From Flavobacteriales bacterium UBA7690 (GTDB taxonomy: Bacteria; Bacteroidota; Bacteroidia; Flavobacteriales_F; PHOS-HE28): a stretch of 18,374 nucleotides of DNA. The position numbers and the translations under genes were made by a program. Each line of letters starts with the position of its first letter. The first letter of the stretch is position 1. The notes below the pieces were generated by a model, which was given only the letters and a program-made list of their open reading frames with translations, did not search any database and had not been told where the DNA came from. This document shows, piece by piece, positions 1 through 7,450 of this stretch. Location: contig DLGQ01000081.1 of NCBI GenBank assembly GCA_002482775.1, positions 25,002 to 43,375 of the forward strand, read 5' to 3'.

Positions 1-2
1 CC

Positions 3-1007
3 TCTCTGCGCGCAACGTTGGAGGCTGTTGTAGCTGCGGTGCCCCAAGGGTGGCAATGGCCAGAGCATGTGCAGGTGGCATTGATGCTGGACGAGGATCA
101 CGTGGGTACCTCCGGTTCGTATGCAAGGTCGCGGTCAGCCCCCATTGTGATCAACGGCACCAAGCGAGGGCAGTTGGTGGTAGCCTATCCCGATGGCATA
201 GCACTACCCGGCATGCCCACCTTCCTGCCAGAGGAAGAACAATTGCTGGACAAGGTGGCGCAGGAAGTGGCAACCATCGTGGAACGCTACGAGCAGCGGG
301 AACAACAAGCGCGGATCGATCGGCACCTGCTGAACACCGACCGCCTAACCGTTCTCAGCGAACTCACGGCCGGCATCGCGCACGAGCTGAACACGCCATT
401 GGGCAATGTGCTCGGGTTCGCCGAACTGCTGAAGAAGAACGAGGTGGACAGCGAACGGAAGGCCGACCTGCAACGCATCATCGATTCCGCCTTGGTGGGG
501 AGGGAGATCGTGAAGAAGCTGATGTACTTCAGTTGCGAGATACCCACCCAGTTCCACGAGTTGGATATCCATACGGAACTGCAGCAGGTCATACGCCTGC
601 TCAAACACCGCCTGGATGAGAAGGCGATACACCTTGATCTTGACCTTCACCCGGATCCGTTGATGGCGCGGGTGGACGCGGTGCAGTTCGCCCAAGTGAT
701 CAGCAACTTGGTGCTGAACGCGCTGGCGGCCATGCCGCATGAAGGTCTGCTTCGCATACGCACCGAACGAGCGCCCGAGCATGCCATCATCCATGTACAC
801 GACAATGGCAGTGGTATCCCACCGGAGATCATACCGCGGATCTTCCAACCGTTCTTCACCACCAAGCCTACCGGGGAGGGAACCGGTCTGGGGCTGGCCG
901 TGGTGCATGGGATCATGAAGGCCCATGGAGGGCATATCACCGTGGGTTCGGCTCTTGGAACCGGCACCCTGTTCACCCTATCGTTCCCATTCCACAACGC
1001 GCCATGA
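3..1007 (+). CDS. Sensor histidine kinase, NtrB-like (5'-truncated by window edge)
   Basis: This is the C-terminal part of a sensor histidine kinase that would phosphorylate the response regulator encoded just downstream. The frame is open to the first base, so the TTG at 18 is not a credible start and the gene begins outside the window. The first ~95 visible residues look like the end of a GAF/PAS-like sensory region, followed by a short linker helix. Then come the H-box (GIAHELNTPLG, His codon at 381-383), the N-box (NLVLNALAAMP), G1 (DNGSGIPPE), and the F/G2 region (PFFTTKPTGEGTGLGL), which together form HisKA and HATPase_c domains. No membrane segment is visible in the part present. The stop overlaps the next ATG (ATGA, 1004-1007), which implies translational coupling to its partner. 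The signal sensed cannot be deduced. Confidence 0.93.
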   Translation, partial: SLRATLEAVVAAVPQGWQWPEHVQVALMLDEDHVGTSGSYARSRSAPIVINGTKRGQLVVAYPDGIALPGMPTFLPEEEQLLDKVAQEVATIVERYEQREQQARIDRHLLNTDRLTVLSELTAGIAHELNTPLGNVLGFAELLKKNEVDSERKADLQRIIDSALVGREIVKKLMYFSCEIPTQFHELDIHTELQQVIRLLKHRLDEKAIHLDLDLHPDPLMARVDAVQFAQVISNLVLNALAAMPHEGLLRIRTERAPEHAIIHVHDNGSGIPPEIIPRIFQPFFTTKPTGEGTGLGLAVVHGIMKAHGGHITVGSALGTGTLFTLSFPFHNAP

Positions 1008-2359
1008 ACCAACGGCCCTCGGTATTGCTTGTGGATGATGCACCCGACATGTTGGAGCTCTTGCGCCGCAATGTGCTCGCCATGGGACTTGTACCCTACA
1101 CGGCCGCCAATGTGGTGGATGCCATCGACCTGTTGGGCCAAGGTGCCGTGGACCTGGTGATCACCGACCTGAACATGCCAGGCATAGGTGGCATCCAGTT
1201 GGTACGTTACATCTCCCAGCACCATCCGGGAATTCCCGTTCTGGTGGTCACGGGCTATCCCAACATACAGGATGCCGTGCAGGTGATGAAGCTGGGTGCG
1301 GTGGAGTACATCACCAAGCCCTTCACGCAGGACGAACTGGAACGTGCGGTACTCAACGTCATCCAGCGACAGCCTCCAACGGTAACCCCTGCCAAGGAAG
1401 CCGAAGGGCGCACATCGTTCCACGGCATCGTGGGTGGTTCACCGGTGATGCAGGCACTGTACCGCATGATCGAACGCACCAGTGCCAACCGCGCCACCGT
1501 GATGGTACGCGGCGAAAGCGGCACCGGAAAGGAGATGGTGGCGCGTGCCATCCACTACAACAGCACGTTCTCGGCGGCACCCTTCATCGCGGTGAACTGT
1601 GGCGCCATTCCCGACCAGTTGCTGGAGAGCGAACTCTTCGGCCACATGAAAGGCGCCTTCACCGGTGCCGTTACCAACCGCGTGGGCTTGTTCCAGGCCG
1701 CCGATGGTGGCACCCTGTTCCTCGACGAGATCGGCAACGCCAGCGCTGCTGTGCAAGCCAAACTCTTGCGCGTGATCCAGGACAAGGAGGTGACCATGCT
1801 GGGTTCCACCAAGCCACAAAAGGTGCAGGTACGCCTGATCTCCGCCAGCAACTCCGATCTGGGCGCCATGATCCGCCAAGGAACCTTCCGCGAGGATCTC
1901 TATTACCGCCTGAACCTGCTGGAGATGGAATTGCCCACGCTCCGCGATCGGAAGGAGGACATCCCCTTGCTGGTCCAACATTTCAACGAACGGTACAGCA
2001 AGGAACTGGGCAAGCCACAGGCACGCATCCCTGCCTCGGTGATGGCAGCCATACAGCACTATTCCTGGCCAGGCAACGTACGCGAACTGGAGCACTTCAT
2101 CCATCGTTTGGTGATCATGAAGGACGATGCCGTGCGTATGGACGATCTGCCCACCTATATGAAGATGGAAGCACCGCGCCCCGCAGCGAGCGGCGAGTTG
2201 CACACCTTGGCCGAAGTGGAACGCCAACACATCATGCGCGTTCTGGAGGCCGTTGGGCAGAACAAGACCAAGGCCGCCGAAGTGCTCGGCATAGACCGCA
2301 AGACCTTGCGGGAAAAGCTCAAGAACGCACCGGGGCAGAACGCCCCGAGCGGAACATAA
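1004..2359 (+). CDS. Sigma-54-dependent response regulator, NtrC family
   Basis: This 451-residue regulator has the classic three-domain NtrC layout. The receiver domain spans residues 1-120, with the acidic pair at D11-D12, phospho-acceptor D55 in TDLNMPG, T83 and K105. The AAA+ domain (about 139-370) has Walker A GESGTGKE (170-177), the sigma-54 contact loop GAFTGA (217-222), Walker B GGTLFLDE (235-242) and a FREDLYYRLN segment. The Fis-type helix-turn-helix lies at about 405-442. An intact GAFTGA loop implies it activates sigma-54 RNA polymerase. The ATG overlaps the kinase stop, so the two form a two-component system. The next genes suggest nitrogen or redox control, but the targets are inferred from position only. 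Confidence 0.96.
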   Translation: MNQRPSVLLVDDAPDMLELLRRNVLAMGLVPYTAANVVDAIDLLGQGAVDLVITDLNMPGIGGIQLVRYISQHHPGIPVLVVTGYPNIQDAVQVMKLGAVEYITKPFTQDELERAVLNVIQRQPPTVTPAKEAEGRTSFHGIVGGSPVMQALYRMIERTSANRATVMVRGESGTGKEMVARAIHYNSTFSAAPFIAVNCGAIPDQLLESELFGHMKGAFTGAVTNRVGLFQAADGGTLFLDEIGNASAAVQAKLLRVIQDKEVTMLGSTKPQKVQVRLISASNSDLGAMIRQGTFREDLYYRLNLLEMELPTLRDRKEDIPLLVQHFNERYSKELGKPQARIPASVMAAIQHYSWPGNVRELEHFIHRLVIMKDDAVRMDDLPTYMKMEAPRPAASGELHTLAEVERQHIMRVLEAVGQNKTKAAEVLGIDRKTLREKLKNAPGQNAPSGT

Positions 2360-2370
2360 TGTACCGTTCC

Positions 2371-2465
2371 CATCAAGGTGCTTCGGCCTGATGGCAACGG
2401 AGCGCCGTTCGTGCAGGGATCCCGGAAAGCCTTGATGGCCTAAGCGAGTAGGTCTTTTTCCGGGA
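2371..2465 (+). promoter_or_regulatory. Structured gap between the ntrC-like gene and the Cys-rich gene
   Basis: The 125-base gap holds several inverted repeats. CATCAaGG (2371-2378) faces CCTGATG (2387-2393) with one bulged base. AACGG/CCGTT (2396-2400/2405-2409) encloses four bases. A 9-bp perfect pair TCCCGGAAA/TTTCCGGGA (2420-2428/2457-2465) encloses 28 bases that contain a small GCC/GGC hairpin. A five-T run (2455-2459) sits inside the right arm, not after a stem. It could terminate the regulator transcript, form the structured leader of the downstream operon, or be a binding site. No clear Bacteroidota TAnnTTTG box was found here. Confidence 0.4.
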
Positions 2466-2484
2466 GCGAAGGATAGCGTAGCCG

Positions 2485-2808
2485 ATGCTATGGCACATCC
2501 ATTGGCTGGTGCGAGGTACGATGCACCACCAACAACGCCAGAACGCCCTTTCGCAGGCGTCACTGTGTACCAACTGCCTTAACGCACCGGATTGCGTGAT
2601 GCGCAAAGCCGCACGTGGACAGGTGCAGTATTGCGACCTGCATGAAGTGGCCCGTCCACTGCAAGCCGTGTTGAACGGAACCGCAGGAACAGAGAACCGA
2701 TATGCCTTTGTGCCGTTGGCCGGCCTATGCAGCAACTGCGACCATGTGCGCACCTGCGTCCTGCGCCAACCGGACCGAACGGTATTGCATTGCCAACATT
2801 ACGAATGA
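2485..2808 (+). CDS. Small Cys-rich protein with two four-cysteine modules
   Basis: I do not recognise a named family. The protein (107 residues from ATG 2485, or 95 from the in-frame ATG at 2521) contains two copies of one module, LCxNC-x5-CVxR...VxxCxxxE. With the longer start the cysteines are C28, C31, C37 and C50, then C82, C85, C91 and C103 (spacings 2/5/12 and 2/5/11). Such spacing suits two zinc-binding knuckles or a metal/Fe-S site. There is no signal peptide or membrane segment. The start is uncertain: residues 1-12 carry no module sequence, and GAGG lies shortly before ATG 2521. The stop overlaps the glutamate dehydrogenase ATG (ATGA at 2805-2808), so it is probably translated with that gene. 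A redox- or metal-sensing accessory role is a guess. Confidence 0.75.
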   Translation: MLWHIHWLVRGTMHHQQRQNALSQASLCTNCLNAPDCVMRKAARGQVQYCDLHEVARPLQAVLNGTAGTENRYAFVPLAGLCSNCDHVRTCVLRQPDRTVLHCQHYE

Positions 2809-4103
2809 TCACCATGGGAACCACGACAACCGCAGCGGCGGAAAAGAAGCAAGGGATGTATGACGTTGTGATGGAGCAGTTCGCCCATGCAGCGGATGTG
2901 TTGAAACTGGATCCTGGCGTGCGCAAGATCCTTTCAAAGACCAACAGCGAGATCGTGGTCCACTTCCCGGTGAAGCTGGATGATGGTACCATCGAGGTCT
3001 TCACCGGCTACCGCGTGCAGCACAACAACGCGCTAGGACCCTACAAAGGTGGACTGCGCTACCATGCCACCGTGGACCTCGACTCTGCGCGCGCACTGGC
3101 CATTTGGATGACCTGGAAGACCGCGTTGGCCGGTTTGCCTTATGGTGGTGCCAAGGGCGGCATCGAGATAGACCCCAAGAAATATTCCAACGGAGAGCTG
3201 GAGCGCATCACGCGTCGCTTCACCTATGCCCTGGGTGATAACATCGGTCCTGACCTGGATATCCCCGCGCCGGACGTGAACACCAATGCGCAGATCATGG
3301 CGTGGATAGCGGACACGTATTCCAGCACAAAATCTCCATCCACGCGCTTCGCCAACCTGCACGTGGTTACCGGTAAACCCTTGGGTGCAGGTGGGCTGGA
3401 AGGGCGCGACCGCGCCACCGGCTTCGGTGTAGTGGCCACGCTGAAGACCTGGGCCGAGCGGTCCAACCGTTCGTTGAAGGGCATGCGCTACATCGTTCAA
3501 GGCTTCGGGAACGTAGGCTACTGGACCGCACATTTCCTGGAGCGCGAAGGGGCCATCCTGGTGGGTGTGCAGGACGCTGGCGCCACCTACCACGAGCCTA
3601 CCGGAATAAGCCCGGAAGCCCTCAACGACCACAGTGCCGCCAACGGCCGTAACCTCTCCGGATTCACGGGTGCGGCCACTATCGATCCGCAACGCTTCTT
3701 CGCCATCGAGTGCGAGATCGTGGTGCCCGCTGCCCTGGGTAACCAGATCACTGCTGCCAACGCCGGAACCATCACCGCACAAGTGGTGGCCGAAGGTGCC
3801 AACGGCCCTACCGATACGGAAGGCGAGGCGATCCTGCGCGCCAATGGGGTGGACATCATCCCCGATATCCTCTGCAACAGCGGCGGTGTTATCGGTAGCT
3901 ATTACGAATGGCTACAGAACAAGCGGAGCGAAGTGTGGAAGATCGAAGAGGTGCTGGAGCAGATCCATGACAAGATCGCTGTAGCGTTCAACAGCGTGGT
4001 GAGCACCGCGAAGGAATTCGATACCGACTGGCGCACCAGCGCCTACATCGTAGCCCTGCGCCGATTGGAAAAGACCTACAAGGAACGCGGGATCTTCCCA
4101 TAG
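2805..4103 (+). CDS. gdhA: Glutamate dehydrogenase (Glu/Leu/Phe/Val dehydrogenase family)
   Basis: It reversibly converts 2-oxoglutarate, ammonium and NAD(P)H to glutamate in the cytoplasm. With the ATG at 2805 it has 432 residues, normal for hexameric bacterial GDH. The N-terminal dimerisation/substrate domain shows GPYKGGLR (K81), K105 in TWKTALAG, the catalytic lysine K117 in PYGGAKGG, and D157 in IPAPDVNTN. The Rossmann domain shows GFGNVG (233-238), with an acidic residue (D257) after the second strand that leaves NAD versus NADP preference open. The start at 2805 overlaps the preceding stop; ATG 2814 is a near alternative. The frame is open further upstream to 2727, but that overlaps the Cys-rich gene and has no family similarity. 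The transhydrogenase genes follow after 3 bases. Confidence 0.96.
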   Translation: MITMGTTTTAAAEKKQGMYDVVMEQFAHAADVLKLDPGVRKILSKTNSEIVVHFPVKLDDGTIEVFTGYRVQHNNALGPYKGGLRYHATVDLDSARALAIWMTWKTALAGLPYGGAKGGIEIDPKKYSNGELERITRRFTYALGDNIGPDLDIPAPDVNTNAQIMAWIADTYSSTKSPSTRFANLHVVTGKPLGAGGLEGRDRATGFGVVATLKTWAERSNRSLKGMRYIVQGFGNVGYWTAHFLEREGAILVGVQDAGATYHEPTGISPEALNDHSAANGRNLSGFTGAATIDPQRFFAIECEIVVPAALGNQITAANAGTITAQVVAEGANGPTDTEGEAILRANGVDIIPDILCNSGGVIGSYYEWLQNKRSEVWKIEEVLEQIHDKIAVAFNSVVSTAKEFDTDWRTSAYIVALRRLEKTYKERGIFP

Positions 4104-4106
4104 GCC

Positions 4107-5213
4107 ATGCATACCATAGGAGTATTGAAAGAAGGCGAGCGTCGCCGTTTGGTGGCGTTGGCACCGGCAGGTGTTGCCCGGCTCGGCGTACAGGTGAAGG
4201 TGATCGTGCAGAAGGGAGCCGGGCGCGCCGCCGGATTCACCGATGAGGCTTACCTGAAGGCAGGAGCCGAACTGGTGGATGGCCGCGCCGATGTGATGCA
4301 GCGGGCCGATATCATCCTGGGGCACGACAGTCATTACCGGGGCGAAGAACTGGATGGTCCGAAGACCTTCATCGGCTTCTTCAACGTGCTGAACGACCGT
4401 GCCGTGGTGGATACCTATGCCCGTGACGGCATCACCCTGTACAGCTTGGATATGATCCCGCGCACCACCTTGGCGCAAGCCATGGACGTGCTTTCGTCGG
4501 TGGCTTCCATCTCCGGTTACCAGGCCGTGCTGCTGGCAGCAGAACGTTCGCTGGCCACGGTGCCCATGATCACCAGTGCAGGAGGAACGTTGCGCCCGGC
4601 GAAATTCCTGATCATGGGAGCGGGTGTGGCCGGCCTGCAAGCCATTGCAACAGCCAAGCGGCTCGGGGCCATCGTGCGCGCCTATGATGTGCGCGCCGCT
4701 TCCCGTACGGAGGTGGAAAGCCTCGGAGCCACCTTCGTGGAAGTGAGCGCTGCCGTGGACACGCGCAGTGCGGGTGGATATGCCGTGGAGCAATCCGCCG
4801 AGCAGTTGGAGCGCATCCGCGAAGTGATACACCGCGAAGCGGCGCAGGCGGATGTGGTGGTCACCACCGCCAAGATCCCCGGCAAGAGAGCACCCTTGCT
4901 CATAACCGAGGACATGGTGCTGGCCATGAAGCCAGGCGCCGTGATCGTGGACCTGGCCGCAAGTACCGGCGGCAACTGCGCCCTTACCGAACCCGATGCC
5001 ACGGTGATGCGCAACGAGGTCACCATACTGGGGCCCACCGCCATCGAATGCAGTTGCGCACACTCCACATCCTTCCTCCTCTCCAACAACTACACCACCT
5101 TCATCGAACACCTGCTGAAGAACATCGCTGAGAAGCCCAACGACGAGATCCTGCGCGGCACCCGCGTGGTGGAGAATGGCGTGGTGGTCAACGCGCGCTT
5201 CCTCGGCAACTGA
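4107..5213 (+). CDS. pntAA: NAD(P) transhydrogenase subunit alpha part 1 (domain I)
   Basis: This is the NAD(H)-binding, membrane-peripheral domain I of proton-translocating transhydrogenase, which uses the proton gradient to reduce NADP+ with NADH. Its 368 residues match the split-alpha form found in many bacteria. The N-terminus (IGVLKEGERRR) resembles alanine dehydrogenase/PntAA. The Rossmann motif GAGVAG lies at 171-176 with D194 at the end of the second strand. The RQD-loop residues are present as R119, Q124 and D127. It starts 3 bases after the gdh stop and is followed 7 bases later by the membrane part of alpha, so it is almost surely in one transcript with gdh. Confidence 0.95.
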   Translation: MHTIGVLKEGERRRLVALAPAGVARLGVQVKVIVQKGAGRAAGFTDEAYLKAGAELVDGRADVMQRADIILGHDSHYRGEELDGPKTFIGFFNVLNDRAVVDTYARDGITLYSLDMIPRTTLAQAMDVLSSVASISGYQAVLLAAERSLATVPMITSAGGTLRPAKFLIMGAGVAGLQAIATAKRLGAIVRAYDVRAASRTEVESLGATFVEVSAAVDTRSAGGYAVEQSAEQLERIREVIHREAAQADVVVTTAKIPGKRAPLLITEDMVLAMKPGAVIVDLAASTGGNCALTEPDATVMRNEVTILGPTAIECSCAHSTSFLLSNNYTTFIEHLLKNIAEKPNDEILRGTRVVENGVVVNARFLGN

Positions 5214-5220
5214 TATCACC

Positions 5221-5541
5221 ATGGAATTCACCTACCACATCACCTCCATCGATGGTCTGTTCATCCTCGCCATGAGCCTCTTGCTCGGCTTCGAGGTGAT
5301 CAAGAACGTACCCGCCGTGCTCCACACCCCGCTTATGTCGGGTTCCAACGCCATCAGCGGTATCATCCTCTTCGGTGGATTGATCCAGTTGATGAGCACG
5401 CCGCCGGACCGGGTGTGGGTGCTGCTGTTCTCCTCCATCGCCGTGCTCTTGGGCGCCATCAACATCGCTGGCGGCTTCTTCGTCACGCACCGCATGCTCG
5501 CCATGTTCCAGGTGAAGAAACGGGACACTAACAAGGCCTGA
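5221..5541 (+). CDS. pntAB: NAD(P) transhydrogenase subunit alpha part 2 (membrane segment)
   Basis: This 106-residue hydrophobic protein supplies the alpha part of the proton-conducting domain II. It shows about three membrane helices (roughly residues 8-26, 38-56 and 64-86) and the typical NVPAVLHTPLMSGSNAI segment near residue 25, which marks the family. ATG 5221 is preferred over the in-frame ATG 5176, because 5176 lies inside pntAA and adds residues without family similarity. The gene lies between the domain I and beta subunit genes. It is followed by a 70-base gap with a strong hairpin, the largest gap inside this operon. Confidence 0.94.
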   Translation: MEFTYHITSIDGLFILAMSLLLGFEVIKNVPAVLHTPLMSGSNAISGIILFGGLIQLMSTPPDRVWVLLFSSIAVLLGAINIAGGFFVTHRMLAMFQVKKRDTNKA

Positions 5542-5554
5542 CCATCACATCCGC

Positions 5555-5586
5555 GAACGCCGCCTCCGCGATGCGGGGCGGCGTTC
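5555..5586 (+). other. Strong intra-operon stem-loop between pntAB and pntB
   Basis: GAACGCCGCC (5555-5564) pairs perfectly with GGCGGCGTTC (5577-5586). Inside it CCGC (5566-5569) pairs with GCGG (5573-5576) around a GAT loop, giving about 14 bp with one bulged T. No T-run follows, so a simple intrinsic terminator is unlikely. It may act as an RNA-stability or processing element setting different levels of alpha and beta transcripts. Confidence 0.6.
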
Positions 5587-5611
5587 AACATCCCATAGTA
5601 TCCACACACAC

Positions 5612-6994
5612 ATGGAGTTCCTTTTCCTTATCGCCACCATCGGCCTCATCCTCGGCTTGAAGTTCATGGGCGACCCCGCCAAAGCCGTGCTGGGCAATGC
5701 CGTGGCCGCCACCAGCGTGGTGGTCGCTTTGATCGGTGTGGCCTTCAAGTCCTACACACCCGCAGCAGGGGCGGGCACCTTCAATATCGTATTGGTGGTC
5801 TGCTTGCTGGGCGCTGGCACCATCATCGGTAGGCTGTTGGCCGTGCGTGTGCCCATGACCGGTATGCCGCAACTCGTGGCCATGCTCAACGGCTTCGGTG
5901 GTCTGGCCGCAGTGATCATCGCCCTGATAGAAGGGCTTGCACACCCGATCGGTGATGACATGCGCACCACCGGTGGACTGTTGCTGCTGAGCGCCGTGTT
6001 CGGTGGCGTGGCGTTCACCGGCAGCCTCGTGGCGCATGCCAAGTTGGAAGGCAAGAAGCTGCCCAAGGCCAAGCGCTTCCACATACTCGCCGCACGCATC
6101 CTGCTGTGGACCATGGTGGCGCTGTTCGCCGTGTACATGCTCGCCCCGGTACCCGTGATCCCCTTCACCACCGTGTTGTTGATCATGGCCGTGATCTCCT
6201 TGGTATACGGTGCGCTGTTCACCTTGCCCATCGGTGGGGCCGACATGCCGGTGCTGATCTGCTTCCTCGTTGCGCTGCACGGGCTGGTGGCACTGCTGGC
6301 CGGTATGTTCTTCCAAGATACCGTCATGCTCATCGGTGGTGTGCTCGTGGGTGCCACCGGTATCCTGCTCACCCTCCAAATGAGCAAGGCCATGAACCGC
6401 ACCCTGCGCAGCGTGCTGGCCGGTGTCATCAAGCGTGATACGGCAGGCAGCGAACGTGAACAGGACATCAGACCCATAAGCGCCGCCGAGACCGCTTCGC
6501 TGCTGGCCTTTTCACGGCAGGTGGCCATCATCCCCGGCTACGGCATGGCGGTGAGCCAAGCACAAGGCACCTGCCAGGAGATGCAGACCGCGTTGGAGCG
6601 CATGGGCGCAACGGTGCATTACATCATACACCCCGTGGCCGGCCGTATGCCAGGGCATATGAACGTGCTGCTCGCCGAAGCCAATGTGGCCTACGAGAGC
6701 ATCCTGAGCATGGAGGACGTGAACGACGTGATGGGGCGGTACGATGCCGTGCTGGTGATCGGTGCCAACGATGTGGTGAACCCAGCGGCCGAGACCGATG
6801 CCGACTCCTCCATCTACGGCATGCCCATCATCCGCGCCCATGCCGCCAAGCAGGTGATCGTACTGAAACGCGGCATGGCCACCGGCTATTCCGGCGAGAT
6901 GAACCTGCTGTTCGATCGCGCGAACTGTCGGTTGCTCTTCGGCGACGCACGCAGCAGCCTACGCACCATCATAGACGAATTGAAACGTATTTGA
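5612..6994 (+). CDS. pntB: NAD(P) transhydrogenase subunit beta
   Basis: At 460 residues this is a full-length beta subunit. It combines the membrane domain II (several helices across residues 1-270) with the NADP(H)-binding domain III (about 290-460). Domain III shows the diagnostic PGYGMAVSQAQ (308-318), HPVAGRMPGHMNVLLAEA, VLVIGANDVVNPAA and LKRGMATGYSGE segments. Together with PntAA and PntAB it makes a complete proton-translocating transhydrogenase. In membrane helix segment MPQLVAMLNGFGG the position that is the proton-path histidine (His91) in the E. coli protein appears to be Asn93; this alignment is from memory. The stop precedes the next ATG by only 2 bases. Confidence 0.96.
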   Translation: MEFLFLIATIGLILGLKFMGDPAKAVLGNAVAATSVVVALIGVAFKSYTPAAGAGTFNIVLVVCLLGAGTIIGRLLAVRVPMTGMPQLVAMLNGFGGLAAVIIALIEGLAHPIGDDMRTTGGLLLLSAVFGGVAFTGSLVAHAKLEGKKLPKAKRFHILAARILLWTMVALFAVYMLAPVPVIPFTTVLLIMAVISLVYGALFTLPIGGADMPVLICFLVALHGLVALLAGMFFQDTVMLIGGVLVGATGILLTLQMSKAMNRTLRSVLAGVIKRDTAGSEREQDIRPISAAETASLLAFSRQVAIIPGYGMAVSQAQGTCQEMQTALERMGATVHYIIHPVAGRMPGHMNVLLAEANVAYESILSMEDVNDVMGRYDAVLVIGANDVVNPAAETDADSSIYGMPIIRAHAAKQVIVLKRGMATGYSGEMNLLFDRANCRLLFGDARSSLRTIIDELKRI

Positions 6995-6996
6995 CC

Positions 6997-7410
6997 ATGA
7001 AGAACCCACGCTTGATCATCTCCGAAAAGGAACGCGACCTGATGCGCTCATGGATCATCGGTCACAACCCGCCCGATATCCAGGTCCGCAATAGCCTGGA
7101 CCGCTTGTACAACGAACTCGACACCGCCGATGTGCGCAAGGAAACGGATATGCCTAGCGATGTGGTCCGCATCTGCAGCATCGTGGATGTGGGCACCCCC
7201 GCCGGGCGGAAGAACGACCTCCAAGTGGTGATGCACGCCGATGCGGACCTGAAACAGAACAAGCTCTCGGTGCTCTCCGTGCTCGGCTCCGCGCTCATCG
7301 GCTACCGCGAGGGGGCGAGCATCATTTGGCAACTGCCCAAAGGCGAAGAAAGCATCACCCTGGAGCGTGTGGACAACTCGCGTTGCGATGTGAGCTTGTT
7401 GAAGGCGTGA
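6997..7410 (+). CDS. rnk: Rnk-like GreA/GreB-family transcription factor
   Basis: The 137-residue protein matches Rnk (regulator of nucleoside diphosphate kinase) in length and layout. An N-terminal helical region of about 50 residues contains LYNELDTADV. A Gre C-terminal FKBP-like domain follows, with MPSDVVRICS near the start and the hallmark LSVLSVLGSALIGYREG plus IIWQLPKG near residues 90-118. Proteins of this family bind RNA polymerase, but the short N-terminal coiled coil normally lacks the acidic tip needed for transcript cleavage. ATG 6997 is preferred over the TTG at 6991. It is the last gene of the gdh-pnt cluster, an unusual setting that suggests co-regulation. Confidence 0.88.
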   Translation: MKNPRLIISEKERDLMRSWIIGHNPPDIQVRNSLDRLYNELDTADVRKETDMPSDVVRICSIVDVGTPAGRKNDLQVVMHADADLKQNKLSVLSVLGSALIGYREGASIIWQLPKGEESITLERVDNSRCDVSLLKA

Positions 7411-7450
7411 AGTGAACGTAGATCGCTACCAGGCCCCCACAGCATGAAGA

